Part shown: piece by piece, positions 7,378 through 14,961 of the stretch | How positions within the stretch are numbered: position 1 is the first letter of the stretch | Layout of the letters: each line of letters opens with the position of its first letter | Source of the DNA: Bacteroidales bacterium | Lineage (GTDB): Bacteria; Bacteroidota; Bacteroidia; Bacteroidales; UBA10428 | DNA length: 32,634 nt | Reading direction: 5' to 3' | NCBI GenBank assembly: GCA_016935615.1 | Contig: JAFGQO010000061.1 | Coordinates: 1 to 32,634, forward strand | Notes under the pieces: generated by a model | Seen by the model: only the letters and a program-made list of their open reading frames with translations | Databases searched by the model: none | Told to the model about the DNA's origin: nothing | Position numbers and translations under genes: made by a program

Positions 7378-8900
7378 CTTCTGTTTTTTTCTAATACGTA
7401 AAAGGCAGATCCGATATTGTCAACAATATCTGAAGCAATTAAACCATGTTGTCCGCAACATTCAGCAGAGATATCACCGGCCATTCCATGAATATAAGTT
7501 CCCAATATAGCTGCATTGCTGATTGAATAACCTTGTGCCAGCAATCCGAGAAGAATACCTGTCAGTACATCTCCACTCCCTCCTGTAGCCATTCCGGGGT
7601 TGCCGGTAGTATTAAACCATATTTCACCGGATGGCATGGTAATGCATGTATTGGCACCCTTCAACACGATCACACATTGATGGTCCATTGAGAATGTACG
7701 TTGAAACTGCATTCTGGAAAAGCTATTTTTAAACTTACCGAACAGTCGCTCAAATTCTTTCGGGTGAGGAGTAAGAATTGTGTTTTCTGGCAACAATTCC
7801 GGCCAGTTTTCCAAAGAAGCAAGAATATTCAAACCATCAGCATCTATTATAAGGGGAACTTGTATGTCATTTAATAAACCAGGCAAGGCTTTCCTGGTAT
7901 TTGTTTTCTGATTTATACCGGGACCTATAGCTACGCATGAATATTTTTCCGGAAGAGTATTTCCTGTAAACAGGATATCCGATTCATCAATACTTAAGAG
8001 AGCTTCAGGTACAGTAGTTTGTAGTATCTCTACTCCTCTTCTTGGAGTATGTACCGTGAGCAGACCAGGTCCCGATCTAAGGGCTGCCCGCGCAGACAAA
8101 ACAGCAGCTCCCATCATCCCATAGCTGCCTGCAATAAGCAAAGCATGACCATACGTTCCTTTATGGGAGAACTTGTCCCTGGGTTGCAATAAACCGGTTG
8201 CATCGCTTTCAACCATATAATTGTAGATCGTATTCTCTTTTGCGATAAATTCCGGGTGCAGTCCGATAGGCAAAACAACCCATTCTCCGGCAAAGTTTGC
8301 ATTTTCAGGAAAAAAGAAAGACAATTTGGGAAATTGAAATGTAAGGGTATATGTGGCCTGAATTATACTCTCATTCCTGTTTCCGGAATTGTCTTCACAA
8401 AACAAGCCACTGGGAACATCAATAGCTATCAGGGCCAGTTTTTGTCTTTTGTTAATATATTGTATCAATTCGGAAGCCAGACCATCCGGTGATCTGGACA
8501 AACCTGAACCAAAGAGTCCATCCAATAGAATATCAGTGGCTTCTATTTCAGGAAAATCCTTTCTATTGCATATTGCATGAACCGGGATATCTGTTTCCTT
8601 TTCGAGTCTGGTCCTGTTTATTTCCGAGTCAGAAGATAATGATCTGCCGGTATCCAGTAAAAAGAAAGAAATATGTTTGTATCCTTTATGCCAAAGCAAT
8701 CTTGCCAGCGCCCAGGCATCGCCTCCATTGTTCCCCGGACCTGCAAAGATCCGATAGCAGGACTCAGTTGTATATTTCGATGCAATCCATCCTGCCAGCT
8801 GACCCGCAGCTCTTTCCATGAGATCTATGGATGCAATGGGTTCGTTTGCAATGGTAAATGCATCCGCTTCACGTATTTTATCTACAGGGAAAAATTTCAT
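7374..8900 (-). CDS. nnr: Bifunctional NAD(P)H-hydrate epimerase / ADP-dependent NAD(P)H-hydrate dehydratase
   Basis: The 508-residue protein is the standard fused NnrE-NnrD enzyme, which repairs hydrated NAD(P)H: the N-terminal YjeF_N domain epimerises S- and R-NAD(P)HX and the C-terminal ribokinase-like domain dehydrates S-NAD(P)HX using ADP. The N-domain (about 1-215) shows GPGNNGGDAWALARLL at 54-69 and DGLFGSGLSR. The C-domain (about 240-508) shows KGTYGHALLIAGSYGMMG, the LTPHPKEFERLF segment and the nucleotide-site motif MATGGSGDVLTG near 437-448. Length and domain order are normal. It is the first gene of a two-gene minus-strand unit with the DUF4831 lipoprotein and is divergent from the POT transporter. 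Confidence 0.95.
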   Translation of the reverse strand: MKFFPVDKIREADAFTIANEPIASIDLMERAAGQLAGWIASKYTTESCYRIFAGPGNNGGDAWALARLLWHKGYKHISFFLLDTGRSLSSDSEINRTRLEKETDIPVHAICNRKDFPEIEATDILLDGLFGSGLSRSPDGLASELIQYINKRQKLALIAIDVPSGLFCEDNSGNRNESIIQATYTLTFQFPKLSFFFPENANFAGEWVVLPIGLHPEFIAKENTIYNYMVESDATGLLQPRDKFSHKGTYGHALLIAGSYGMMGAAVLSARAALRSGPGLLTVHTPRRGVEILQTTVPEALLSIDESDILFTGNTLPEKYSCVAIGPGINQKTNTRKALPGLLNDIQVPLIIDADGLNILASLENWPELLPENTILTPHPKEFERLFGKFKNSFSRMQFQRTFSMDHQCVIVLKGANTCITMPSGEIWFNTTGNPGMATGGSGDVLTGILLGLLAQGYSISNAAILGTYIHGMAGDISAECCGQHGLIASDIVDNIGSAFYVLEKNRR

Positions 8901-9003
8901 ATGCTACATGCATTGATTCAACGAATTTACACTTAATATGATCCAGTTACACAAATTTAACCGGTCATTTGAATTTTTCAGGATAGGAATTTAAAAATTC
9001 GTC

Positions 9004-9011
9004 TATATTTG
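9004..9011 (+). promoter_or_regulatory. Candidate Bacteroidota -7 promoter box
   Basis: The octamer TATATTTG matches the Bacteroidota -7 consensus TAnnTTTG and lies 63 bases before the transporter ATG at 9075, within the divergent intergenic region. No well-spaced -33 TTTG box is seen, so confidence is limited. Confidence 0.4.
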
Positions 9012-9074
9012 TTTTGTTCTAAATAAACAAAACATTGCTTGTCCAGGACTGAATATCATCTAAAACATACACAT

Positions 9075-10538
9075 ATGACTTTATTTCCAAAACACCCCAA
9101 AGGTTTAGCGGTACTTTTCTTCTCAGAAATGTGGGAACGATTCTGCTATTATGGTATGCGCGGGCTGCTGGTTTTGTACCTGATTCATATTATTGCAAAA
9201 AAGGAAGAAGAATCCTATTTGATATATGGAGCATATACTGCCCTTATTTATGCCGCACCTGTAATAGGAGGCCGAATTGCAGATAAAATACTGGGGTATA
9301 AATATGCTGTAATTTTTGGAAGTATCCTGATGTCGATTGGTGAATTTTTAATCGTTGGTGGCGGAGAACACTTGCTATACCTCGGAATGGGATCTTTGAT
9401 CGTTGGAAACGGATTATTTAAAGCCAATGTTTCTACGATTGTCGGTAAATTATATAAGGAAAATGATAATCGCCGTGATTCCGGCTTTACCATTTTCTAT
9501 ATTGGAATAAATATTGGCGCCCTGCTTGCCACAACGGTTGTTGCCGAAGTAGGTGTGAAACTGGGCTATCAATATGGCTTTGCTCTCGCCGGTTTGGGAA
9601 TGTTGGCAGGTTCATTGATCTTTGGATTCGGAAACAGATCCTTTGCTGACAAGATCACGCCACCAAATCCCGAAAAATTGCATCGCAAAATGGTTGGCCC
9701 CCTTACTCAGTTACACCTGGTAATACTAGGTCTGATAGCTGCTGTACCTGCCGTTTATCTGTTAGTACGTTTCAATGATATTGTCATGTATTTATTGATT
9801 GCCACAGCCGTTTTTGTTGTTTATACTTTAATGTCGGCCGGAATAAAAGGGGGTAAAATTCTATTGCACAGGATGATCGGTTTTGTTATCCTGCTATTGT
9901 TTAATGTGGTCTTCTGGAGTTGTTTTGAACAGGCAGGTACATCCCTTACCATATTTGCCTCCAGAAATGTTAACCGGATGATAGGAGGCTGGGAAATGGG
10001 TGCTCCCACCACCCAGTTTTTTAATCCATTCTATATTCTTGTTTTCGGGTCGATCTTTTCAGTTATGTGGATCTGGCTGGATAAGATAAAACGGAACCCG
10101 AGCATCCCCATGAAATTTGGATTTGCCATTATCCAGCTGGGTTTGGGTTTTCTGATGGTTCGGCTCGGTGCCTTGTTTGCTAAGGATTTCATGATGCCGC
10201 TTATAACACTTGTACTTTTATACCTGCTACACACAACCGGTGAATTATTCATTTCACCTATCGGCTTATCAATGGTCACCAAGCTGGCGCCAAAAAATAT
10301 GGCCGGTACCCTGATGGGGGCATGGTTTTTATCCTGGGCTGCAGCAAATTATCTTGCCGCCGTGCTGGCCAGGTTTACCGGTGCCGGACAAGTTGGAGAT
10401 ATTATACCTCCGGCATCCGAAACCTATGCGATCTATCTTGATGTATTTACAAAAACCGGATTGGTCACTGTAGGTATCGGTCTTCTGTTGCTTATCCTGT
10501 CAAAACAGATCAATAAACTGTTGCATGGAGTGAAATAA
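9075..10538 (+). CDS. POT/PTR family proton-dependent oligopeptide transporter
   Basis: This 487-residue inner-membrane protein belongs to the proton-coupled di/tripeptide symporters (DtpT/YdgR type). The family's proton-coupling ExxER motif is at Glu18-Glu21-Arg22 (SEMWERFCYYGMRG). The PTR2 signature appears as FYIGINIGALLATTV, and the loop GGRIADKILGYKYAV after helix 2 is typical. Hydrophobic segments throughout fit 12-14 helices. An in-frame TTG at 9039 would add 12 residues. I prefer the ATG at 9075 because it starts MTLFPKHPKGLAVLFFSE, the usual N-terminus. It stands alone, flanked by divergent nnr and a repeat-rich gap. Confidence 0.93.
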   Translation: MTLFPKHPKGLAVLFFSEMWERFCYYGMRGLLVLYLIHIIAKKEEESYLIYGAYTALIYAAPVIGGRIADKILGYKYAVIFGSILMSIGEFLIVGGGEHLLYLGMGSLIVGNGLFKANVSTIVGKLYKENDNRRDSGFTIFYIGINIGALLATTVVAEVGVKLGYQYGFALAGLGMLAGSLIFGFGNRSFADKITPPNPEKLHRKMVGPLTQLHLVILGLIAAVPAVYLLVRFNDIVMYLLIATAVFVVYTLMSAGIKGGKILLHRMIGFVILLLFNVVFWSCFEQAGTSLTIFASRNVNRMIGGWEMGAPTTQFFNPFYILVFGSIFSVMWIWLDKIKRNPSIPMKFGFAIIQLGLGFLMVRLGALFAKDFMMPLITLVLLYLLHTTGELFISPIGLSMVTKLAPKNMAGTLMGAWFLSWAAANYLAAVLARFTGAGQVGDIIPPASETYAIYLDVFTKTGLVTVGIGLLLLILSKQINKLLHGVK

Positions 10539-10615
10539 CTTCTGAATGTTATTCAGGTTAATCCGATATAATTATTTCAGGATATTCAGAAATATCTGGT
10601 GATTGTGTTGCATTT

Positions 10616-10678
10616 CGGATTGCGGATTGCGAATTGCGGATTGCGAATTGCGGATTGCGGATTGCGGATTATGGATTA
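10616..10678. repeat. 7-bp tandem array (CGGATTG)n
   Basis: Nine consecutive 7-base units are visible: five exact CGGATTG, two CGAATTG, then CGGATTA and TGGATTA at the end. The unit length is not a multiple of three and the array lies in non-coding DNA after the POT transporter. A single degenerate unit occurs at 5765-5771, next to the same TTGTGGATTTTTCAG flank found at 10773. Confidence 0.95.
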
Positions 10679-10771
10679 GTCTCCCTGCCAGCCGCCTGCC
10701 TGACGGTTTACCAGCCTGTGGCTGGCAGTCAGGTCAGGCTTGGCTGAGTTCTCCCGATAAAATCGGGATCG
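10679..10771. repeat. GC-rich imperfect palindromic element
   Basis: This stretch holds CTGCCAGCC (10685-10693) paired with GGCTGGCAG (10720-10728), TGCCTGAC-type and GTCAGG-type arms nested beside them, and a separate hairpin CCCGAT-AAA-ATCGGG (10753-10767). It is visibly more GC-rich than its surroundings. It sits exactly between the 7-bp array and a TTGTGGATTTTTCAG segment that is directly joined to a CGGAT word in the other gap (5765-5783), which suggests insertion of a palindromic repeat into an older repeat. Confidence 0.65.
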
Positions 10772-11007
10772 GTTGTGGATTTTTCAGTTTCAAGTCTCAA
10801 GTCGTAAGTCGCAAGTTCCATTTTAGGCAAAGACATCTATCAATGTATCAGTTTAACAATTACACGATTACACAGTTAAACGATTCAATAGTTAAACAAG
10901 TAACAAGAACTCACCTTCGTCAAGACTACGGCGGGCAAAGCCAGCGACAAGTACCCGGCAACCATTACCCAACTCTAAACATCTCAACTCATCAATTAAA
11001 CAGTTAA
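10772..11007. repeat. Degenerate dispersed intergenic repeat
   Basis: Positions 10773-10820 repeat the TTGTGGATTTTTCAG..CAAGTCTCAAGT segment seen at 5769-5811. Positions 10840-11007 consist of related short words (AGTTTAACAATTACACGATTACACAGTTAAAC, CAACTCTAAACATCTCAACTC) with a GC-rich island CTACGGCGGGCAAAGCCAGCG at about 10927-10947. No gene is supported between 10539 and 11158. Confidence 0.65.
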
Positions 11008-11104
11008 AATATTCCTTAACTATATGAGTGGTTCTATTCATCTAATGAAATAAGACATTTATAAAAATTAAGTTTCTAAATTTAAATAATGAATGACATT
11101 TATG

Positions 11105-11112
11105 TAGTTTTG
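11105..11112 (+). promoter_or_regulatory. Candidate promoter (-7 box) of the nucleotide-sugar operon
   Basis: TAGTTTTG fits the Bacteroidota TAnnTTTG box and lies 46 bases before the ATG of the cytidylyltransferase gene, in an AT-rich stretch immediately after the repeat region. A distinct -33 box is not obvious. Confidence 0.45.
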
Positions 11113-11158
11113 ATCGCAAATTAATCTGATAATACAGGACTTAATATTCTGTCAACTC

Positions 11159-11944
11159 ATGAAAGCAGTAATACTGGCCGGTGGTTACGGCACAAGAATA
11201 AGCGAAGAAAGTGGTGTCCGACCAAAACCTATGGTCGAAGTTGGTGACAGACCGATCTTATGGCATATCATGAAGATCTACTCCCATTACAACATCAATG
11301 AGTTTATTATTTGTCTGGGCTATAAAGGGTATATTATCAAAGAATATTTTGCCAACTATTTCCTTCATCAGTCCGATGTCACTTTCGATCTCAAATACAA
11401 TACCATGTCCATCCTTAATAACCAGTCGGAAAACTGGAAGGTTACCCTGGTCGATACGGGTACTCACTCCATGACCGGCGGAAGGTTGAAAAGGGTAAAG
11501 GAATATCTTGGTAACGAAACGTTTTGTATGACCTATGGAGATGGAGTAAGCAATGTTGATATTAACGAAACCATTAAATTCCATAAAGAACAGGACGTCG
11601 TTGCTACTTTAATGGCCGTTCAGGAACCGGGAAGATTCGGTACGTTCTCATTAAGCGGTGATCAGAGCAAAATATCCAACTTTCGTGAAAAGCCAAAGGA
11701 TGAGAATTCAGCATGGATCAACGGTGGTTTTTTTGTACTGGAACCTGATATTTTTAATTATATTGAAGGAGATACAACTGTTTTTGAAAAAACACCTCTT
11801 GAAAAGTTATCAAAAGAAGGAAAACTGGCTGCATACAAGCACGATGATTTCTGGATGCCCATGGATACCCTGAGAGATAAGAACGTTCTTGAAGATATGT
11901 GGAACAACGGGAATCCTCCATGGAAAATTTGGTCTGATAATTAG
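11159..11944 (+). CDS. rfbF: Glucose-1-phosphate cytidylyltransferase
   Basis: The 261-residue protein has the size and motifs of RfbF/DdhA-type enzymes, which make CDP-glucose from CTP and glucose 1-phosphate. The nucleotidyltransferase signature is at the N-terminus (GGYGTRISEESGVRPKPMVEVG), the metal-site region is MTYGDGVSNVDI, and the late segment NGGFFVLEPDIFNYI and the ending DFWMPMDTLRDKNVLE are characteristic of the family. It opens a plus-strand run of seven sugar-related genes, with 24 bases to the next gene. CDP-glucose normally feeds CDP-3,6-dideoxyhexose or related branched sugars through a 4,6-dehydratase, which I do not see here. Confidence 0.93.
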   Translation: MKAVILAGGYGTRISEESGVRPKPMVEVGDRPILWHIMKIYSHYNINEFIICLGYKGYIIKEYFANYFLHQSDVTFDLKYNTMSILNNQSENWKVTLVDTGTHSMTGGRLKRVKEYLGNETFCMTYGDGVSNVDINETIKFHKEQDVVATLMAVQEPGRFGTFSLSGDQSKISNFREKPKDENSAWINGGFFVLEPDIFNYIEGDTTVFEKTPLEKLSKEGKLAAYKHDDFWMPMDTLRDKNVLEDMWNNGNPPWKIWSDN

Positions 11945-11968
11945 AAATTTACTATAATAAAAACCTGT

Positions 11969-13015
11969 ATGAAAATCTTAATAACTGGTAATTTAGGTTA
12001 TGTTGGTTCCGAGCTGGTAAAGCTCTTACGCAAATCATATCCCAATGCAATCCTTGTCGGCTATGACATTGGTTACTTTTCAAGTCAGTTAACAAATGAA
12101 CTGACCGCACCGGAAGTATTTATCGATCAGCAGATTTTCGGTGACGTAAGGAACTTTCCTGAAGAACTCCTTGAAGATGTCGACACTGTTATTCAGCTGG
12201 CTGCACTTTCAAACGATCCCATTGGCAATAAATTTGAATCGGCAACCTATGATGTTAACTACAAAGCTGTAATTGACATAGCCAAAAAAGCCAAAAAGCG
12301 GGGCGTTAAGAACATGGTTTTCGCTTCAAGCTGCAGTGTATACGGTTTTTCTGAGAACACTTCCCGAATAGAAACCTCCGAATTAAATCCTTTAACTGCT
12401 TATGCAAAATCAAAAGTCAAATCTGAAAAGGATCTTGAACCCCTGGCTGATGAGAATTTCAAAATTACTTGTCTGCGATTTGCAACAGCATGTGGAATGA
12501 GTGACAGACTCAGACTTGATCTGGTGTTAAATGACTTTGCCGCCGGTGCTTTATCTTCAGGTGAAATTCTGATTTTAAGTGACGGAACTCCATGGCGTCC
12601 TCTGATCAATGTCAGAGATATGGGAAGAGCAATAATTTGGGCAAATGAAAGAGATCCCAAAATCGGAGGAAATTTTTTAATAGTAAATACAGGAAGTAAT
12701 GAATGGAATTACCAGGTAAAGGAACTCGCTTACGCCATACAGACTTTGTTACCTTCAGTGAAAGTATCTGTGAATAAAGACGCACAGCCTGACAAAAGAT
12801 CTTATAAAGTCAGTTTTGATTTGTTTAAACGGCTTGCCCCTGATAATCAGCCTCAATATCAATTGCAGGAAACAATCAATGATCTGATTGAAGGACTGAA
12901 GAAAATTGAATTCAAAGATAAAAATTTCAGACAATCAAGATTAATCAGATTATTTGTCGTGAATGAGCTTTCTCAAAAAGGAATTGTTGATGATTCATTG
13001 AGAATGCTTAAATAA
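11969..13015 (+). CDS. Extended SDR family nucleotide-sugar epimerase/dehydratase
   Basis: This 348-residue protein has a Rossmann NAD(P)-binding start (TGNLGYVGS, GxxGxxG at residues 7-13), an acidic GYDIGY after strand 2, IQLAALSNDP, the SSCSVYG strand with Ser121 and the catalytic YxxxK pair Tyr145/Lys149. It lacks the usual N-terminus and motifs of CDP-glucose 4,6-dehydratase (RfbG), so I call it only an extended SDR acting on a nucleotide sugar, perhaps a ketoreductase, epimerase or dehydratase. It follows rfbF closely and is separated from the next gene by about 150 bases holding a candidate promoter. Confidence 0.85.
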   Translation: MKILITGNLGYVGSELVKLLRKSYPNAILVGYDIGYFSSQLTNELTAPEVFIDQQIFGDVRNFPEELLEDVDTVIQLAALSNDPIGNKFESATYDVNYKAVIDIAKKAKKRGVKNMVFASSCSVYGFSENTSRIETSELNPLTAYAKSKVKSEKDLEPLADENFKITCLRFATACGMSDRLRLDLVLNDFAAGALSSGEILILSDGTPWRPLINVRDMGRAIIWANERDPKIGGNFLIVNTGSNEWNYQVKELAYAIQTLLPSVKVSVNKDAQPDKRSYKVSFDLFKRLAPDNQPQYQLQETINDLIEGLKKIEFKDKNFRQSRLIRLFVVNELSQKGIVDDSLRMLK

Positions 13016-13031
13016 GAGTTCCTGGTAATAC

Positions 13032-13039
13032 TATATTTG
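13032..13039 (+). promoter_or_regulatory. Candidate internal promoter -7 box
   Basis: TATATTTG (TAnnTTTG type) lies in the 152-base gap between the SDR gene and the cupin epimerase gene, 128 bases before the ATG at 13168. It could give the downstream five genes their own promoter. No clear -33 box is visible. Confidence 0.3.
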
Positions 13040-13167
13040 ATCTTACAATAATCATGATTCTTAACCTGACAAATGAATTTGAGATTGATTAAAATTCTCA
13101 ATTTATGCATTTTTGAATATAGGATTGATGTTTATTTTAATAAAAATTAGCATTTAAGGGGGTCCGG

Positions 13168-13719
13168 ATGAAATTTATAGAAATTTCCTTATCAGGAGCT
13201 TATATTATTGAATTAGAACCTTTCATTGATGAAAGAGGATTCTTTGCAAGAACATTTTGCAAACGTGAATTTAAACAGATCCATCATACAAAAGAATTTG
13301 TTCAGTTTAATCATTCCATGACATCTATCAGGGGTACTTTACGCGGGATGCATTATCAGGTACCTCCAAATACTGAAATCAAACTGATTCGATGCATCAG
13401 AGGAAAAGTATTCGATGTTATCATTGATATTAGAAAACACTCGCCTACATTTCTAAAACATTTTGATCTGATTCTTTCGGAAGATAACATGAAAATGATT
13501 TATGTTCCTGAAGGATTTGCTCATGGTTTCCAGACCCTTGAAGACAATTCCCAGATGATATATCACCATTCCGGGTATTATACACCTCAAAACGAAAGAG
13601 GTTTAAACTATAATGATCCATGTTTCAAAATTCATTGGCCCTTGCCGCCAATTAATATGACAACTAAAGATCAAAATTATCCATTGATTGATAATAACTT
13701 TAAAGGAATCGAATTATGA
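13168..13719 (+). CDS. RmlC-like dTDP-4-dehydrorhamnose 3,5-epimerase family protein
   Basis: The 183-residue cupin protein matches the RmlC family: DERGFFARTF near the start, RGTLRGMHYQ with the catalytic-type His62, IRGKVFDVIIDIRKHSPTF, and YVPEGFAHGFQTL followed by SGYYTPQNERGLNYNDP. In RmlC these proteins epimerise C3 and/or C5 of 4-keto-6-deoxy nucleotide sugars. Some relatives epimerise one carbon or isomerise. Beside a cytidylyltransferase it may act on a CDP-linked keto sugar. The start is preceded by an SD-like AAGGGGG (13156-13162), unusual here. Its end overlaps the next gene by 4 bases, which implies translational coupling with the C-methyltransferase. Confidence 0.9.
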   Translation: MKFIEISLSGAYIIELEPFIDERGFFARTFCKREFKQIHHTKEFVQFNHSMTSIRGTLRGMHYQVPPNTEIKLIRCIRGKVFDVIIDIRKHSPTFLKHFDLILSEDNMKMIYVPEGFAHGFQTLEDNSQMIYHHSGYYTPQNERGLNYNDPCFKIHWPLPPINMTTKDQNYPLIDNNFKGIEL

Positions 13720-14948
13720 AATGCAGACATTGCAACGCAGAATTAAAACATGTATTTGTTGATTTGATCAATTGTCCTCCTTCAAATGCCATGTTAAAGC
13801 CTTCTCAATTGAATGAACCGGAAGTTTTTTTCCCGTTAAAAATATTTGTTTGTCACAATTGTTACCTCGTCCAGGTGGATGAGATGGAAAAAGCAGAAGC
13901 TATATTTGATAGTGAATACACCTATTTTTCATCCTTTTCGACAAGTTGGCTTGCTCATGCAAAAAAATATGTGGAGATGATGATTGACAGATTTCATTAT
14001 GATGAAAACTCTCTTGTGCTTGAAATTGCCAGCAATGACGGATACCTTCTTCAATATTTCAAAGAACGTAACGTTCCTGTATTGGGAGTTGATCCCACTG
14101 CCAATACTGCACAAGTAGCAATTGAAAAGGGAATTGAAACGATCGTTGATTTTTTTGGCGCCGAATTTGCCAGGGACCAGCTGGTAAAAAAAGGAATCAA
14201 AGCTGACCTGATACTGGGAAATAATGTGCTGGCACATGTTCCGGATGTTAACAATTTTGTAAAAGGAGTCAAAACTGCCCTGAAAGACAGAGGTGTGGTA
14301 ACCTTCGAATTTCCTCACCTGATGCGACTGGTCGAAGAATATCAGTTTGACACCATTTATCATGAACATTTCTCGTATTACTCATTCTTTGCCGTAAAAC
14401 GGATTTTCGAACACCAGGGTTTGGAAATGTTTGACGTAGAAGAACTTCCTACACACGGAGGCTCTCTGCGTATTTTTGCTAAACATAAAGAGGATAAAAC
14501 AAAAGAAATATCTCCGAATGTCACCGATCTTCTGCGGCGGGAAAGAGAATTGGGCATGAATACTCCTGACTATTACAGCAATTTCCAGGATAAAGTTGAT
14601 AATATTAAGTATACGGTCTGGGATTTTCTGATCAAAGCAAAAAAAGAAGGGAAAAAAGTAATAGGATACGGAGCTGCAGCCAAAGGAAATACGCTGTTAA
14701 ATTACTGTGGCGTAAAAGGAAATGATCTGGTGCAATTTGTTGTGGATCTGTCTCCTCATAAGCAAAACAAATATTTGCCTGCCAGTCATATCCTTGTACG
14801 TGACCTGGACAGCATTAAAGAATATAAACCCGATTATGTAATCATTTTACCCTGGAACCTGAAGAAGGAAATCGGGGAACAGCTCAATTATATAAAGGAA
14901 TGGGGAGGCCAATTTGTAACCTTTATTCCTGAATTAAGTATTTTCTAA
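13716..14948 (+). CDS. NovU/TylC3-type nucleotide-sugar C-methyltransferase
   Basis: The 410-residue protein has the three-part layout of TcaB9/NovU C-methyltransferases: an N-terminal zinc knuckle with Cys3, Cys6, Cys46 and Cys49; a class I SAM-binding domain (VLEIASNDGYLL near 103-114 and GVDPTA); the catalytic segment DTIYHEHFSYYS near 211-222; and a C-terminal domain with a second nucleotide-binding-like stretch (VIGYGAAAKGNT). Known members add a methyl group to C3 or C5 of 4-keto deoxy sugars, giving branched sugars. Coupling to the RmlC-like gene suggests both act on the same keto intermediate. The length is normal for the family. Confidence 0.92.
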   Translation: MKCRHCNAELKHVFVDLINCPPSNAMLKPSQLNEPEVFFPLKIFVCHNCYLVQVDEMEKAEAIFDSEYTYFSSFSTSWLAHAKKYVEMMIDRFHYDENSLVLEIASNDGYLLQYFKERNVPVLGVDPTANTAQVAIEKGIETIVDFFGAEFARDQLVKKGIKADLILGNNVLAHVPDVNNFVKGVKTALKDRGVVTFEFPHLMRLVEEYQFDTIYHEHFSYYSFFAVKRIFEHQGLEMFDVEELPTHGGSLRIFAKHKEDKTKEISPNVTDLLRRERELGMNTPDYYSNFQDKVDNIKYTVWDFLIKAKKEGKKVIGYGAAAKGNTLLNYCGVKGNDLVQFVVDLSPHKQNKYLPASHILVRDLDSIKEYKPDYVIILPWNLKKEIGEQLNYIKEWGGQFVTFIPELSIF

Positions 14949-14961
14949 AAGAGATTTAAAT

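Noticed and set aside
10616-10678. Possible CRISPR-like array
   Set aside because: Units are 7 bases with no spacers and no cas genes are nearby; it is a simple tandem repeat.
10603-11007. Plus-strand open frame of 134 codons across the 7-bp array
   Set aside because: Its N-terminal part is only the translation of the CGGATTG repeat (cyclic Asp-Cys-Gly-Leu-Arg-Ile-Ala), and the rest covers palindromic and word-like repeats; no protein feature is visible.
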